NCBI GenBank assembly: GCA_034336665.1
Contig: JAPFBE010000002.1
Location: 82,404,905 to 82,468,904, forward strand
Source of the DNA: Luscinia megarhynchos
Lineage: Eukaryota > Chordata > Aves > Passeriformes > Turdidae
Reading direction: 5' to 3'
DNA: 64,000 nt
Position numbers and translations under genes: made by a program. Numbering within the stretch: position 1 is the first letter of the stretch; the number at the start of each line of letters is the position of its first letter. Positions 12,188 through 24,783 of the stretch are shown here, piece by piece. Below the pieces are notes generated by a model. That model ran no database searches. It saw nothing but the letters and a program-made list of their open reading frames with translations, and was not told the DNA's origin.

Positions 12188-15100
12188 ATGAAGTTCATCC
12201 ACAGGACACGTAAGATTTCTATTCCTTCCAGCTAATAAAGTCAATTATAACCATTTCACTCTAGCCATGGGCTGTACCTGGGTCTCTCTTATACCTCAAT
12301 TAATCTGTCAGAATCAACTTTATTATTCCAGCTGTAAAAACTCCTCCTAAACATCTCAATTATCTTGATAAATAATAGAAAGCAGTTGCCTTCTCTTTTA
12401 AACATGATGTCTGTTTATCAAGTAGATGAGGCATACCACCAAAGGGGTTCATGGTGTAGCTATATTGTCATGTCCCAGATGTCATGTTTCAATTATGTTT
12501 CTGATTTGATGTAGAAACTCTCTCTATGTGTAATGATTTTAAGGTAGTTTTTGATGAGATATTAGGAGAGACCTGCTTGGCCATCATAAACTGTATTTTC
12601 ACTCCAATATGTAACACAGATTGCCTTTTAAGAATTTTTTGTAGTGATGTTTATAATTATTCCTCTCATGATTTATTTGTCTTTTAATTTATCTTAAACA
12701 ACAGTTTTTCACACGTTGTGTTTTTCAAAGAAGAGATGGAATTTTAAGTGATATCTTTGTGATTTTGAACAGTCTGGAATAATGTGGTAACTTTATATAT
12801 TCCAGCAGAAAGTTTGCAGTTCTCTCTCCTTTTAAACTTTTTTGAATTAATTCCTGACATTAACATCTAGTTCCTAGATTACATGAAAGTATCTTTGTAA
12901 ATTAAGTCTGCATCAATAACAGCTTGATTTCAGAATAGGTATTAGTGCAGTTGGAGGTTGCCTTGGTATTCCAAAAGCCATGTTGTACAAACAAACCTGT
13001 CAGAGAAAAAGGTTAGTGAAATTGGTAAATAGATGACACCACACTACAAAGGGAAGGATGTGAAAACTTTTGAAGAAAGTTTTTTTCACATGTTTAATGG
13101 AAATATGAATGTTGCTTGTTATTGATGTTTTAATTAGTAGTCCAAATTTATTGGAAATTTGGATGGTTTAGAAGGTAGGTTTTGCAAATCACACTACAGT
13201 CAGTTCTTTTTATTCAAGGTAGAAGTGAATTGGAATGTTTTGAATATCAAGGAAAAATTATTGCATAAGGAATGGGAATGATGGATGAATGCATAGAGAA
13301 CCATTGTACATCCAGCTAGGTTTACTGGTTTGGGCACTGTACTGCTCAGAATAACACCACCAAAGCTCTCTCCTTTATCTTAGTGCAAGGCAAGAATACC
13401 AGTAGAGGGGCACAGGGCCAAGCTCAGGAGATCAAAGGGTGCTGAATACACAGCAAGAACTGGCTGAAGGGAGAACAAGGTTGGAACAAGGTGAATATGA
13501 CTCATCAGAAGAAAATTATGGGGTTAAAAAAGTAGGATCTAAGAATTAGAAATAAAAAGGAGGAAGATAGGATAGGATCCAGGACTACAATGCAGAAGAC
13601 AAGATCAGGAATAAATCTAAGGTAGAGTGGCTGCAGCTCCATATTAAGAAGCCCAAGGCAATGGTGGATCTCATTATATGCCTAACATCTAATACAAGAG
13701 CAGTGCAAGAATTAATCTCCTGAGGGACAGCTGTGTGCCATGCGATAGCTGAAGCAGAGCTGGCAAAGGCAGACCTGGCTGGCTGTACCTCAATTTTCTT
13801 CCAGGATCTTGATGGGAGTGACAAATGTAAAAACATTATTGAGCTGGCTATGTATAAATTACATAAAAGGGCAGATTAATCATAGCCTTCATCTTGAGTT
13901 TGTGTGTATGCAAGCTAAAGATAAACATATATTGTATGTACTCATTTGTGTGTGGCATTTTGTAAAAAAACAGCTGAATTTTTTGTTTGACATAAATCTG
14001 ATGTTGTTGCTGTAATTATTAGTATGTATTTGGCTTTATTTTTAATGCCAGACTTCATTAGGCAGCCATTATCAAAAGTTTAGAAATAATCAAACAATCC
14101 AGTAACATTCATTTAAATGATGTGTGGTAATAACTAAAATTTGCAATGCCTTTAGACGTTGTGAATTCACACTAAGAGGTATAGAACATTTCAAATTGCT
14201 GTGCTCCGGCTGCTTGAGAGCTTTTGTTAGTGAGTCAAAGAACTATTGAAAGAGTCCAGAATGGTTCTTTAATCTTCTGGTAGTAGCACAATAGTGAATT
14301 GTCTGAAACATCTTCCCAACATTTTGATCACTATAAACATTGACCAGATTTGTATGTCCCTATGTAAATGCTAGTAAATAAAAACTGATGAGTAGCTATA
14401 AAAAAAGAAAAGATAATAGAATAGAAAGACATTTAGAAATCACTGACAATGTCAATTGCCTGGACAGTTGCATAACCGTATAGTCCAAAATGAAAGACTG
14501 GTAACAATAGAGTAAAGCAAAATGAAACACTTTAAGCTCTCTTTGAACTAGAAGTTCCAAACCACTTTCTTTGCAGAAATAAGAGCATCAGTGTAAGACG
14601 AGTTGCAGCTCTATGTATCCTGTCAGCCATTTACTGGTAGCTCACAAAGAAGTCAAAATGTTTGCAGAGGTTGTTGTATTAGGAAGCAGAGTAGGTATTT
14701 GCTTTTCAGCTATAATAATCAGGAATTTGTCACTAAAGGACGGTAACCTCTTGAAGTTAAAAGGCACTAACACCTAGCTGTCCTTTTGCTGGGCTCTCCA
14801 GTTGATTATTCTATTAGCGCAGATAAAAATGCTTTTTGAAAGTTTGGAATAGTTGTTTGATAGAATCTGTAATAAAGAAATTATTCTCATTCTTCAACAC
14901 TGCAAAATATGACAAAACCATCATACTATTAAAATTGCTAAAGTGACTTTTAATCAATCCCTCTGCTTTCAGCAGACTTCCCATTTTTGAAACAGCTTGA
15001 AGAGAGTTGGGTTGACTGCTTAATGGGTCGTAAAGTCCAGAATGTTGCCTTTATTATATGAGTCTTTATTAGGGTGGAAATGAAAATTTAACCATATTCT

Positions 15101-16835
15101 AACAAAAGAGGCCTGTATTTCCAGCCTGGGGAAAGTCAGGACATAATTTTCCTACTGTTGTGGCTGATATTTAAAAAGAAAAAAGAAAAGTAATCTGAAA
15201 GAATTTTTTTAGCTAATCTTTATAGTGTGCAGGTACATTTCACCATACCCTGGACCAGCTAATTGTTCAGCCCAGGGGAGGTGTGATGCTCATTACTCTC
15301 CTTGCACTGGTGTTTTCTGCTGAGGGATATTGGAGCACACAGGATAGCTGCTGGAGCCGATGGTTGGCTTCAGTGGCTGTGATGATCCAGCCATGGGCTG
15401 CACTTCCCTGTCAATGTGCAGTCTGATGGTGCAAATCTTACAGCACAGGACATAGGGACAGCACTGCAGAGGGATGGGAAGTGGTATTGGATTTTCAGAT
15501 TTAATGGGGGCATAGCACTTGGTTAAAAATTACTTTTTCTAGTACAATAGTTGATCTTGTCATACAGTGGGTGACATTTAGAAAAAAAAAAAGAAAGTGA
15601 AATATGGAGGAGGAAAGGAAGGAAGGATGTGAAATATATGAAGATATGATGCCTTGGGGCAACTTTAACCACAAAAAACTGAAAAAGCAATAGCACAAAA
15701 CTGAAAAAATGGTTGCATTTTACAGTTAGGGAATATGACATGGAAGAACCGAATACTTTTGAAAAAATGAATATTTGCACAATGGAAGTGCCATTTTACT
15801 CTTGAGGCAGACAGCAAAGCAGCACTTCAAAAGCTGCCTTGTATAGAACTGCAATTTAAGAAACAAATGCAAAACTAAAATGCCAGCATGGTTTCTGTCA
15901 GCAATATGGTTCCTTTGGTCTTCTGTTCTGGAGTTATGGAAACAATAACATGCAATACACTACTCTAATCCATTTCCTAAACAAAATTAAGTCAGATGTG
16001 AGGTGAAAAGTACACCTCAGCAGCAGAAAAAAGGGTAATTGAAGCAATTAATGAGTGAATATGAGGTGTCTGAACTTTGTCCAGCAAGAAAGACAGTTTA
16101 ATTTCATTTACTAGATGGTTCCTTGTAGGCAGCTAGCTGAGACTGTAACTCAGACAAGCTATGAACAAAACCTTTAAAACGTGATGTATATTAAGACATT
16201 CAGAATTAATGAAAGGATCAATTAACTTTCCCAGTTTTAATCTTAAAGCATCCTGAAGCTGTAACAGTAAAATTATATTTCAGTCACATCAGTCCCAACA
16301 AAAAGCATTTGATGGGAAATACCTTTATGTACAAGCGAGAAAACAGAGACAAGATAATGAATTAATTATATTTTTTCGCATTGTATTTCTAAAATTATTT
16401 GCTTTTAAGTTGCATTTCTTGTTGAAACAATTCTCAGTCTTCACTATATATCGCTGTACTATTAATATTGCATTGATTAAAAAAAAAACAACCCAGACCA
16501 GCACAAGAAGTTTTTTTTATTTATGGAAATATCTAATATGTTATATACAGCACATTGCTTTGCAGTAGTTTAAAAACTGACAGTCTCTAGGTGTGGAAAT
16601 GAAACAGAAAATCAAAACCATGTGTTTTTGACTTTTTGTACTGCAGAATTACTCTAGAATAACTTTGTGCAACGCTGATTCTGTTTGCAAATTCATGTTT
16701 CATTCAGAAGGGCTCATTTCCATGGACTGCTGGGCGAGTGTAGGATCTGCAGGCTGAGGCCTGTTGTTCTGAGTCACCACACCTTACATCTATCCCCTAA
16801 CTGCAGTAGGATTAGCAATTCCCTCCATGGTTTCC

Positions 16836-16930
16836 ACGGGATGCTCTCCCAGCGCAGAGCCGCGCCGGCTGTGCCGCGCCCGCAGAGCGCCCAGCCCGCG
16901 GCAGCAGGAGCCCAGCTCACACAGGCACTC
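16836..16930. other. Small CpG-rich patch in AT-rich intron
   Basis: About twelve CpG dinucleotides fall within roughly 95 bp (for example CGCGCCGG, CCGCGCCCGC and CCCGCGG between 16860 and 16900), while the surrounding intron is CpG-poor. The overlapping open frames on both strands (about 16685-17096) are a by-product of high GC content and have no recognisable product. It could be a small regulatory island or an unidentified GC-rich repeat. It is too short to call a promoter. Confidence 0.4.
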
Positions 16931-19076
16931 GTGTCCTGCCTGTCCCTCAGCTTGGGGGGAGCAGTGCCATGTGGCCATGGCAGCACAGGGTTTGCCATCT
17001 GCCTGGGGGCTCTGGCAGTGCTGGAGAGCTGAGGGCAGCTCTGCCTTGCCTTTTCCATGGTGTGTGATGGTAGCCTGGTACACCAGGCTGTACTGAATGA
17101 AGAATTATCCTAGGGAAGGTTAGGTGGGGGGATAGGACTCAATATATACACATTTCACTAGGCATAACTATTTTTTTATTTCTCTAAAGGGCTAAGTAGT
17201 TGCTCTTTTAAAAGAAGTTGCTGGAAAGGACACTCCTTTTATTCTGGTTTTATGTTCCATTATCTCTGATGATTAGGACAGCTGTTTAATCATTGCTTCT
17301 ACATTTCCAGTTGAATATATAAGTAAGAATATGCACTGTCTTCATCATCAAGCACATTTAATGGCATTAATAGTACTAGTCAGTAAATATTAAAACTTCT
17401 GAATGTTATAATCACAGAGGTACTCTGAGTTTACAGGTGGCTAAGTTCACTTTCACACTTAAAAGCTGGGAGGGACTTGAGTGGTTGTTGTTGAACACAA
17501 GTATGGTAAATTAGTACAGATCAGGAAGAATGATAAAGATTGGTGTAGAATGTGCAACCATTTTTGTAAGTGTGGAGTTATGGCTATGATTGGTCACTCT
17601 CTGCAATAGATGTATGGTCTAACTTGCATTTTTCCTTGTTCATTTCCCTGTCTTGAAATGAGCAAAATAACCTACAATTTCTAAGTGTAAAAATAATTTC
17701 TGAGAAAAGGCACTGAATTTCTATTTTGAAATCCTATTTAGATATCTCTGAAATCCTGTTTAGATACTGCACAGTTTTTCAGAATATTTCCCACTGTAGC
17801 ATTCCTGGTAAGAGAACAGAAACGGATTATCTGTGTAGTTTATGAAAGAAAGTTCTTCTAAAATGATAAAAAAGGGACAAATTTAATGGATAAACCTGGA
17901 CATCCTTCTCTTCTGTGGTACTACACAGGTCTGCCATTTTACATTATGAATTACTTTCTCTATGTGGCTGAGTACAATGTTGCTATCCCCAAGAGTTCAA
18001 CAAGCCACTGATGTGTTAGGTAGATTATTTTTCCCATTGTCTTCATTCAGTCCTGTCTTTGCTGCTCTTCATATTTTTCTGTACTGTCTTATTTCCAAAC
18101 AATCACATGGTGATCATTGACAATTCATCTTGAAGTTCTGTTTTCCTGGAAAGATTAACGATAGCAGCCTATCAGACTTCTGCATACACAGAAATGCCTG
18201 CATATGAAGAGAAGGAAAAATATCTTTCTGCTATTTATTATATTTGCATATAGTGCCATGCAGAGTGGCATAGATTTAACATTAATTTAGTGCTAATGTG
18301 TAACAAAACAAATAGCCATGGTATTTTGTTTTTATTCAGATCTAAACTGAATACTTCTGCATGATACTGTCTTACTGCTGATCACCTGCCAGTTCCATGT
18401 TTGATATCACTGTTAACAAGCTCAAATACCTTCATAATCTTTTACTTTCTGAGCCACATGTACATTTTCCCTACAAATCACCTCTAGTCCAGTCCCATCT
18501 TTTCAGACTTCCAAGCCCAGCAGTTCAGCAAGATGTAGGTTTGTTTGCAGAGCTGCAACATCGCTCTGCCTTGATTTGATAATTTTATCTATCTATTTAC
18601 TTGGGGGAAAAAAATTAACATTTGTCAGTTAGAAGTTCTTGTAAACAGGCTAGGCCCCAAAAGACACATGTACTTTATAGATAGCATGCAGCACATTCTG
18701 TCTCCTGTTTAATCTTTCATGAGCTCCATAATCATAGGCAAATCACTTATCTCTCTGCTTTCCTTTCTGCACTGTTGTTTGTGGTAAGAATATCTATGAG
18801 GATTTAGATGTCTTTTCTAAGATTTGTGAAACTTTTGGACATGCTGGAAATTTTGTACAAGTTGAAACTAAGGAGCTAACTTGACTGGGATAGCAAAACA
18901 GAGTAAAATTAATAGAAATCAAGACACAACTTCTCTTCTGTATCAGGACAAACCATTTTAAAAGTTCAGGCAGTGTGGTGGCAAAGACAGTTTAGAAAGC
19001 AGGAGCAGCCAGGTCCACAGCTGATCTGTGGCAGCGTGTCACAACAACACCATGTCTTTGTCCCTTTTCCCTGCAG

Positions 19077-19249
19077 TATCGGGCGGGGCGGGATCCCCAC
19101 CGGGGCTCAGACAACGTGTCCAACAAGTCCTCGGACAGCGATGTCAGCGACGTCTCGGCCGTGTCGCGCACCAGCAGCGCCTCCCGCTTCAGCAGCACCA
19201 GCTACATGTCTGTCCAGTCGGAGCGCCCCAGGGGCAACAAGAAAATAAG
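19077..19249 (+). CDS. RIMS2: RIMS2 exon (Ser-rich linker, 'SSDSDVSDVSAVSRTSSASR')
   Basis: This 173-nt exon has 57 codons plus AG. It begins YRAGRDPHRGSDNVS, has the RIM-signature core SSDSDVSDVSAVSRTSSASR at about residues 18-37, and then SSTSYMSVQSERPRGNKKI. The acceptor is tttccctgcag at 19066-19076 and the donor is AG|gtgagc at 19249/19250. It enters in phase 0 from the exon at 892-992 and exits in phase 2. The Ser/Asp run looks like acidophilic kinase substrate and the RTSSASR part like basophilic kinase substrate; this is inference from motif shape. The exon is GC-rich, unlike its introns. The split terminal AG gives Arg with the acidic exon (AG+A) or Ser with the exon at 36993 (AG+T). 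The Ser version gives KISVFTSKM, the usual RIM2 junction. Confidence 0.96.
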
Positions 19250-20129
19250 GTGAGCACGATGTAATTTTAGTAATGGAGCACTTACCAATATTGGTATTTG
19301 ACATTAGCGTTTTGCTTAGAATGACATTTGCAGGGATTATGCCAAATGCGGCTTAAATGTCTTATTTATCCAATACTTTTGAAGTCTTCATGGAATTCGT
19401 TTTTAGCCAAGTTTTGTTGTCTTGGATTATCTAACATACACTGGAATAACAAGCATATGTTAATAACATAATAACATATGCTATATAGACACATGGTCTG
19501 AAAACCATTCTGTAAAATATGCTTAATATGGCTGAAAAGGCAATTTAACGTGAAAATTTTTGCCAATAGAGGCATCTTATTTTTCTTTTAAATAGAATGC
19601 TGAACTTTTATAGTTGTGTTATTTAATACTTACACAGACCAATTCAATTTATTTAATACTTGCACTAGTCCAATTTTACTGTAGGTGTACAATCATTGAG
19701 CTGCTCCCCAACAAGATGTACATTGCGTATCTGTGACCAAAACACAGCACTTTCTTTGCCTGCACCCTGTGTGCACTCAGAGGAACTTTGGCTTTCATTT
19801 GGTGAACAAATGAAAGATAATTTTTCTAGAAGGTGTAACCCACCTCCATCACCTAGAGTAATTCTCAGAAAATTGTCCTCTTGAAAGAAAGCATGTGCAA
19901 AAGTTAAGCACCTGCTCATATGAACATTGTTAGGACCACATTATTTTTGTCATACATTTCTTTCTAAATGTGAGGTATGCAAGTTTTATTTTAATAGGGA
20001 CTTACTAAAAGATGTTCCAAGGGTCTCTAGTGTAGGCTGGACTCCTAGCCAGCATGACTTACATTATGTCTGCTTCTACCCTTTAGTTTTTATTTCATTT
20101 CTTTTGCATTTCCTCATTTTCTTTCTTCA

Positions 20130-20135
20130 TGCATG
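20130..20135 (+). promoter_or_regulatory. TGCATG, candidate RBFOX site (distal)
   Basis: An exact (U)GCAUG motif on the transcribed strand, 80 nt before the acidic exon. RBFOX proteins bind this motif. Sites upstream of an exon usually promote skipping and downstream sites promote inclusion (established splicing-map knowledge). Function here is inferred. Confidence 0.45.
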
Positions 20136-20182
20136 CTCTTCTCCATGACCTTAACTTTAATTTATTCTTTTCTTTTTCTTTT

Positions 20183-20188
20183 TGCATG
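20183..20188 (+). promoter_or_regulatory. TGCATG, candidate RBFOX site (proximal)
   Basis: A second exact TGCATG lies inside the pyrimidine tract, 27 nt before the exon start. It overlaps where the branch point and U2AF binding would be expected. Two copies within 60 nt just upstream of one alternative-looking exon is more suggestive than a single hit. Confidence 0.5.
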
Positions 20189-20214
20189 CTTTTTTCAATG
20201 TTTGTTGACTTCAG

Positions 20215-20454
20215 AAGGACAAGGGATATAGAGGGGAAAAAAGAGGGAGGGCTGGAAGGGGATGAACAAGATGAAGTATTTCCTGAGGAGGACGAAAAAG
20301 AGGAGGACGAGGAAAAAGCAAAAGAGGAAGAAATAAATGAAAAAGGGGAAGGGCAAGAGGTGACAGAGAACTGTGATAAGGAGGAGATCAAAGAATCAGG
20401 GCATGATGAAAAAGCTCAAGAAGACCAAACTGAGGAAGGGAAAGAGGATGACAG
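20215..20454 (+). CDS. RIMS2: RIMS2 acidic Glu/Asp-rich exon, probable cassette
   Basis: This exon is exactly 240 nt and symmetric (phase 2 to phase 2), so inclusion adds 80 residues without changing frame. The acceptor is gttgacttcag at 20204-20214 and the donor is ACAG|gtaaaa at 20454/20455. The frame that is open on both sides is the one required by the neighbours. The product starts RRTRDIEGKKEGG and runs through EEDEKEEDEEKAKEEE (residues about 25-40) to TEEGKEDD. By my count 37 of about 80 residues are Asp or Glu, with about a dozen Lys/Arg. There is one Cys and little hydrophobic content, so it should be disordered and strongly negative. Skipping it restores the familiar KISVFTSKM junction, hence the cassette call. 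The RNA is purine-rich, which can act as an exonic enhancer. I cannot say from memory whether mammalian RIMS2 has this exon. A chance open frame is possible but unlikely given both splice sites and the phase match. Confidence 0.8.
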
Positions 20455-23400
20455 GTAAAATATATTTCTGTTTATATAGATCTATTCTTTCTCTTGTACC
20501 AGAACCCTGCTTGTCTTCCCTTTTTATTCCCTTTGCTTGCTTATTGCTTATGCTCTCTACAGCTCTTTTTTTTTGATTGTTTTTGCTTTCAGTCATCATG
20601 CTTTCATATTTAATCAAGTTTCATTCTCAGCTTCAATGAACTTGTTCTGTATACCAAATGAGGCAGCACACCAACTTGACTCATTAATATGCATACAACT
20701 GCAGCATATTATTTTTTAAATTAGTTTAGACTAAAGTTTGGGTTTAATTGTAATAAACAGTAGAAATTGTAAGCTTCTTTATTTATTTCCTACTTGAATT
20801 ATTATCTAATGGAAAAATGTTTTGTTTGAGTGAGAACTCAACAACATAAAAATTTTCTTTACCTTTATTTCTGGCCATATTAAAGAAAAAAATTTGGAGT
20901 TTTTTTCAATCCTCTTTATGGTGCATACTGATTGACAATCAATGTGAAAAAAGCAGAGTCTTCCTTTTTTTTTTTTTGTTCCATGTGAATAACTGTCAAG
21001 GATTGCTGTATTGTGGAAGGGTCATGCACTTCAGCTGCTGTATTGTATCCAGAAACATTGCAGCACAATTGGCTCTGGTTTTATCAGATAATATTCTAGA
21101 ATTATACGTTTTGCCACAAATCCTTAAAACAATGTAAATGACATTTTGTATTGCGAAATCCATGTATGTGGCATTGAGAGAAATACAACATTCCTTCTTC
21201 CTTCATTAGAAAAAATATGTTTCAGATTTGATGAATATTCTTGAACCCATACTCAGCCACACAAGAATGTGAGAAGATCTCAGAAAAAATACATTTTCTT
21301 TTAGCCAATTTTAGACAATTTAGCAAATTTTAGACAATTCTGCACTACCTCTAGATAATTTATGCCTGTAAAATTGTGCTCATATACATTGGGTAAGCAA
21401 TGAACAATCTATGGAAATCCATTTTCTTTCTTTGCTACAAACTTATAAATGTACATGCTTGTATATGCTCACATACATAACATACTCTAAACAAAGGGGA
21501 TACAAAAAGATAATCAAAATGCCTAGTGTATAGTCTTGGGTGATATGAACTAACATAGCCATACTACTGCCTTTATATAATGTGCCATCACTTCTTCAAT
21601 CATGTTCATGCATTTTAGATTTTAACAAAAACAGGTGTTCAGAACCAGCTGTCTTTAAGAGTGCCTTGCATATGTGTTCCAGGGACTGCTGTTATGGGTG
21701 AAAGAATTATTTAAAGACCTTTTTCTTTTCCATTTCCCACTAATTTCCCAGTCTAATGGATCTGAAAGTCCTGTCTTTCAAAAGTATGACTCTTTTTCTG
21801 GTTTCTAGATTTCACTCAAACTGGTCTCTAGCCAATGTGCTGTCCCCCATAGAAAGTAAAGTTCTTTATGGGAAACAGCTCCTTGTTTCCTGTGCCAGCT
21901 CGTTCTTCTGGTTGCCAGCTGCTCTCTGCCTTCAGGAGGAAGTTACACAAGTCACTATCTATAAAGAAACAAGATATTATTAAGTAACTGTTGTGTCGTG
22001 ACTTTTGTTTGTGCTAGGTTTTTTCTCCCCACATGGAAATCGATCTCTAATATTATTTGTCCACTTTGCACATATTGACCACTTCTAGTATGCAAATTGT
22101 GAATAAACAGAAAAGTTTCTATTCACCTTCCTTTCCCATGGTAGGGTCAGGCTTCATTTTTTAGTTCAGGGTTCATTTTTCTAGGGTAAGAACCAACAGA
22201 AAAGTCAGATTGATTCCTGGGTAGGGGCAGCTATAGGTATGTATATATAAATATTATGACCTCTGTATTCAGTGGACAAGCCCAAAAGCAGGATCAATTG
22301 ACAGCATTTTTTGATAATTCAGTGCCTTCTGCTCATTTCTCTGGCAATTTTTAAAATAACACATACTTTGCAATTTGTAAGATAAAGTAATGGCTTCAGC
22401 TTCCAAAAAAGAATGTTTTCAGACACACCACAAGTATTAAAAGTGACCAAACATATCAATTATCATTTTAATAGGTATTTGAGAGAACCAGCAGAACAAA
22501 GGCGGCCATTTTTCCTTGATAAAATAGTAAATTATCATGTAGGAAATATCAAATAGGAAATTATCATGTAGTTCTTGAGATCTTAGGCATCAAGGAAAGT
22601 TACATTGCAGATGGGAATTTTTAAGCTATATTTTTGCTTTTTTTGCAGAGGTGCATCTGTAGTTGGACAGCTGTCACCTTTCCTCTGGGCACTCTGGAAT
22701 GCAGGGGCTGCTCACAATCACTGCATCATCAAAAGTTATCTTGTTAAGGATTCCTCATACCTCCTGATGTTACTGTGTTTATGTACTTTATAAGGGATGG
22801 TAATAGTCCAGCTAAGGTCTTCAGTCTGCTGAGATCATGGGTGGTTTGAAATGGCTGTAAACACAGACATCCATCACTAATTCATCCCATGGCTATTTCA
22901 AAGAGTACCTTGGCACAATAAAGGGCGTTAGCTTTTGGAGCACTGGACTGCATTAAATCAGTTTATCTTTTTTTGGCAGAAATGGTTGCAGCATCAGATT
23001 TTGCCTTAATTAAAACTTGTAAAACTAAACTTTGGCATATGCTTGACCTATAGGAAAATCATAATTGTGTTCTTTCTCTGCAGTACATGTTAGCAAACAA
23101 AGAGGGCTCCAGCTTTGCTCTTGAGTGTTTGTTATGTAGAGTTCACTGACTTTTTTTCTTAGTCCATCTCCTTGACAATCTCAGGGCCAAAAAGAAAGGC
23201 TTATTATGTATAATCTTTGATCATTAATACTTTTTATTGAAGGTAATCTGTTTAAGACTGCTCTAAATTTTATCCTTTCTTAATATTTTTCTAAATGTCA
23301 ATCCTAAGCATTGATTCTGATGGTCAAGATAGTTTTGTTTTACATGTGAATACACAGCAAATGTGGTCACAGAGCAGGATTTCATTGTTGAAATACAGTA

Positions 23401-24782
23401 GAAAAATAAACCTTCTGTTCCAAGCACACAGAGTCTAAATCATGAAATAACATATAAGTCCAGAGTGGGAAGTACAGAAGAACAATGAGATGTTCCACAT
23501 TATGGAGATAGGTACAACACAGTGTTGGGAGCATCTTGACAACAGAGAATGGATGCTAAGAAGAGATTTGAGGAAAGAAAATAAGGTATCTTTGTGAATG
23601 TTTCTGGAGAGCTGTTTTCAAGCATTTAAGACATTGAGGACAAAACATGCTTGCTAAAAATATATCAAGTGTATGATGATCAGGACTTGATCTTTCAGTC
23701 TTGAATGAGAGATAATTGATAGAAATAAGTGCTAAGATGTTGGAAATAGGGATGAATTATGTACAACTGTGTAAAAGGAGTGTAACTTTTTACTGATGTG
23801 TGGAGGAAGATGAGACATCCAAATAGAAAGGCTATGAAACTTATCTTTTCTCTAGTATCCTGAAAGGGGTTATTGGGTAAATTGCCAGGGCTGGAGAAAA
23901 GCACTGCAGTATCTGTCATTTGAAGGTGAGAGAGCCACAAAATTTTGCTATGTATTTGGAAGGGATCAGTGATATCCGTGTGAAGAAAGAATGTGAATTC
24001 TAAAAGATGGTAGAAGGAATACAGCTGATTAAAAAAGGAAGATGACACAACCAAGAAAGGAAAATTTGTAGTGGAAAAATGCAGCTGGAATGTAATTTTT
24101 CAGAGCATTTAAAATTCAAAAAACAGAATGCAATGTATGGCTTTAAGTAATGTGTTTCTTCAGATACAAAACCTTTCTCTTTCTAAAAGTTCTTTATGCT
24201 TTTTGTGCCCCTTCCTTTGTTAGGTATGAAGATTAATTTCAAGTTCACCTTCTAGTTCTAGTTCATTCAGTAAAAAAAAAAATACTTTAGAGAATTTAAT
24301 TTGTAGGTCTTAAAACTGATTCCTGATGAGTATTTGTTCCTTAGTTTTTCATTAAATTGTAATTTCAGTATTTCAGGTTTTATGACCCTTCCACTGCAGC
24401 AATTAACAACTAAATGCAGTATTTTTCTGGAGGAAAAAGCATGTGAATGCATTCTTTGCAAGCTCCTTCTCAGGGCTGGAAGCCAATAATAATTTTGAAA
24501 GTCTTTATTCTGGTAAAAAAATATAAAAACTGTACAAAGATAACGGACACTAAGAATCCATTTTCAATGTGTATATGCTGTTTGGTTTCTTAAAGCTATT
24601 TCAAAAGTATTTCAGTGATTGCTTCAACTGCACAACTAGATGAAAGAAGTTAATTGTATCTAACCTTTGCAGCCAAACAGGCCACATATTTGGAAGAGAA
24701 AATGATAGTCTGAGACTCTTTCCCCACTTCATTGATCAGCCATTTAGCAGAATTGCAGTACAGCAGTCTCTGCTTCCAACAG

Positions 24783-24783
<1 letters not shown>

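Larger units (their letters stand above)
993..19076 (+). other. RIMS2 intron, about 18.1 kb (GC-AG)
   Basis: This is AT-rich, non-coding sequence. Beyond the CR1 copy at 8312-8665, the hairpin at 12157-12187 and the CpG-rich patch near 16836-16930 listed separately, I see only short A or T runs (for example 4801-4820 and 9546-9557) and small local duplications (17735-17766). Open frames in it are short and match nothing I recognise. No tRNA or other RNA gene was recognised. Confidence 0.8.
19250..20214 (+). other. RIMS2 intron, 965 bp
   Basis: A short AT-rich intron with donor gtgagc and acceptor gacttcag. The last roughly 130 bases are strongly pyrimidine-rich and contain two TGCATG motifs. 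No gene or repeat was recognised. The open frames at 19665-20148 are chance. Confidence 0.85.

Noticed and set aside
16685..17096. Overlapping open frames of 89 to 115 residues on both strands
   Set aside because: High GC lowers stop frequency here. The frames overlap each other on both strands and resemble no known protein.
19028..19304. Several other open frames over the 19.1-kb exon on both strands
   Set aside because: They are out-of-frame shadows of the GC-rich RIMS2 exon. Only the YRAGRDPH frame matches RIM2 and the splice phases.
20574..20720. A possible second exon after the tttgctttcag at about 20582-20592
   Set aside because: The acceptor looks usable, but the following sequence has no donor in a compatible phase and no RIM-like or protein-like composition.
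23695..24054. A 119-residue open frame on the minus strand
   Set aside because: It is rich in Phe, Leu and Ser as expected from AT-rich antisense sequence, with no recognisable domain or conserved motif.
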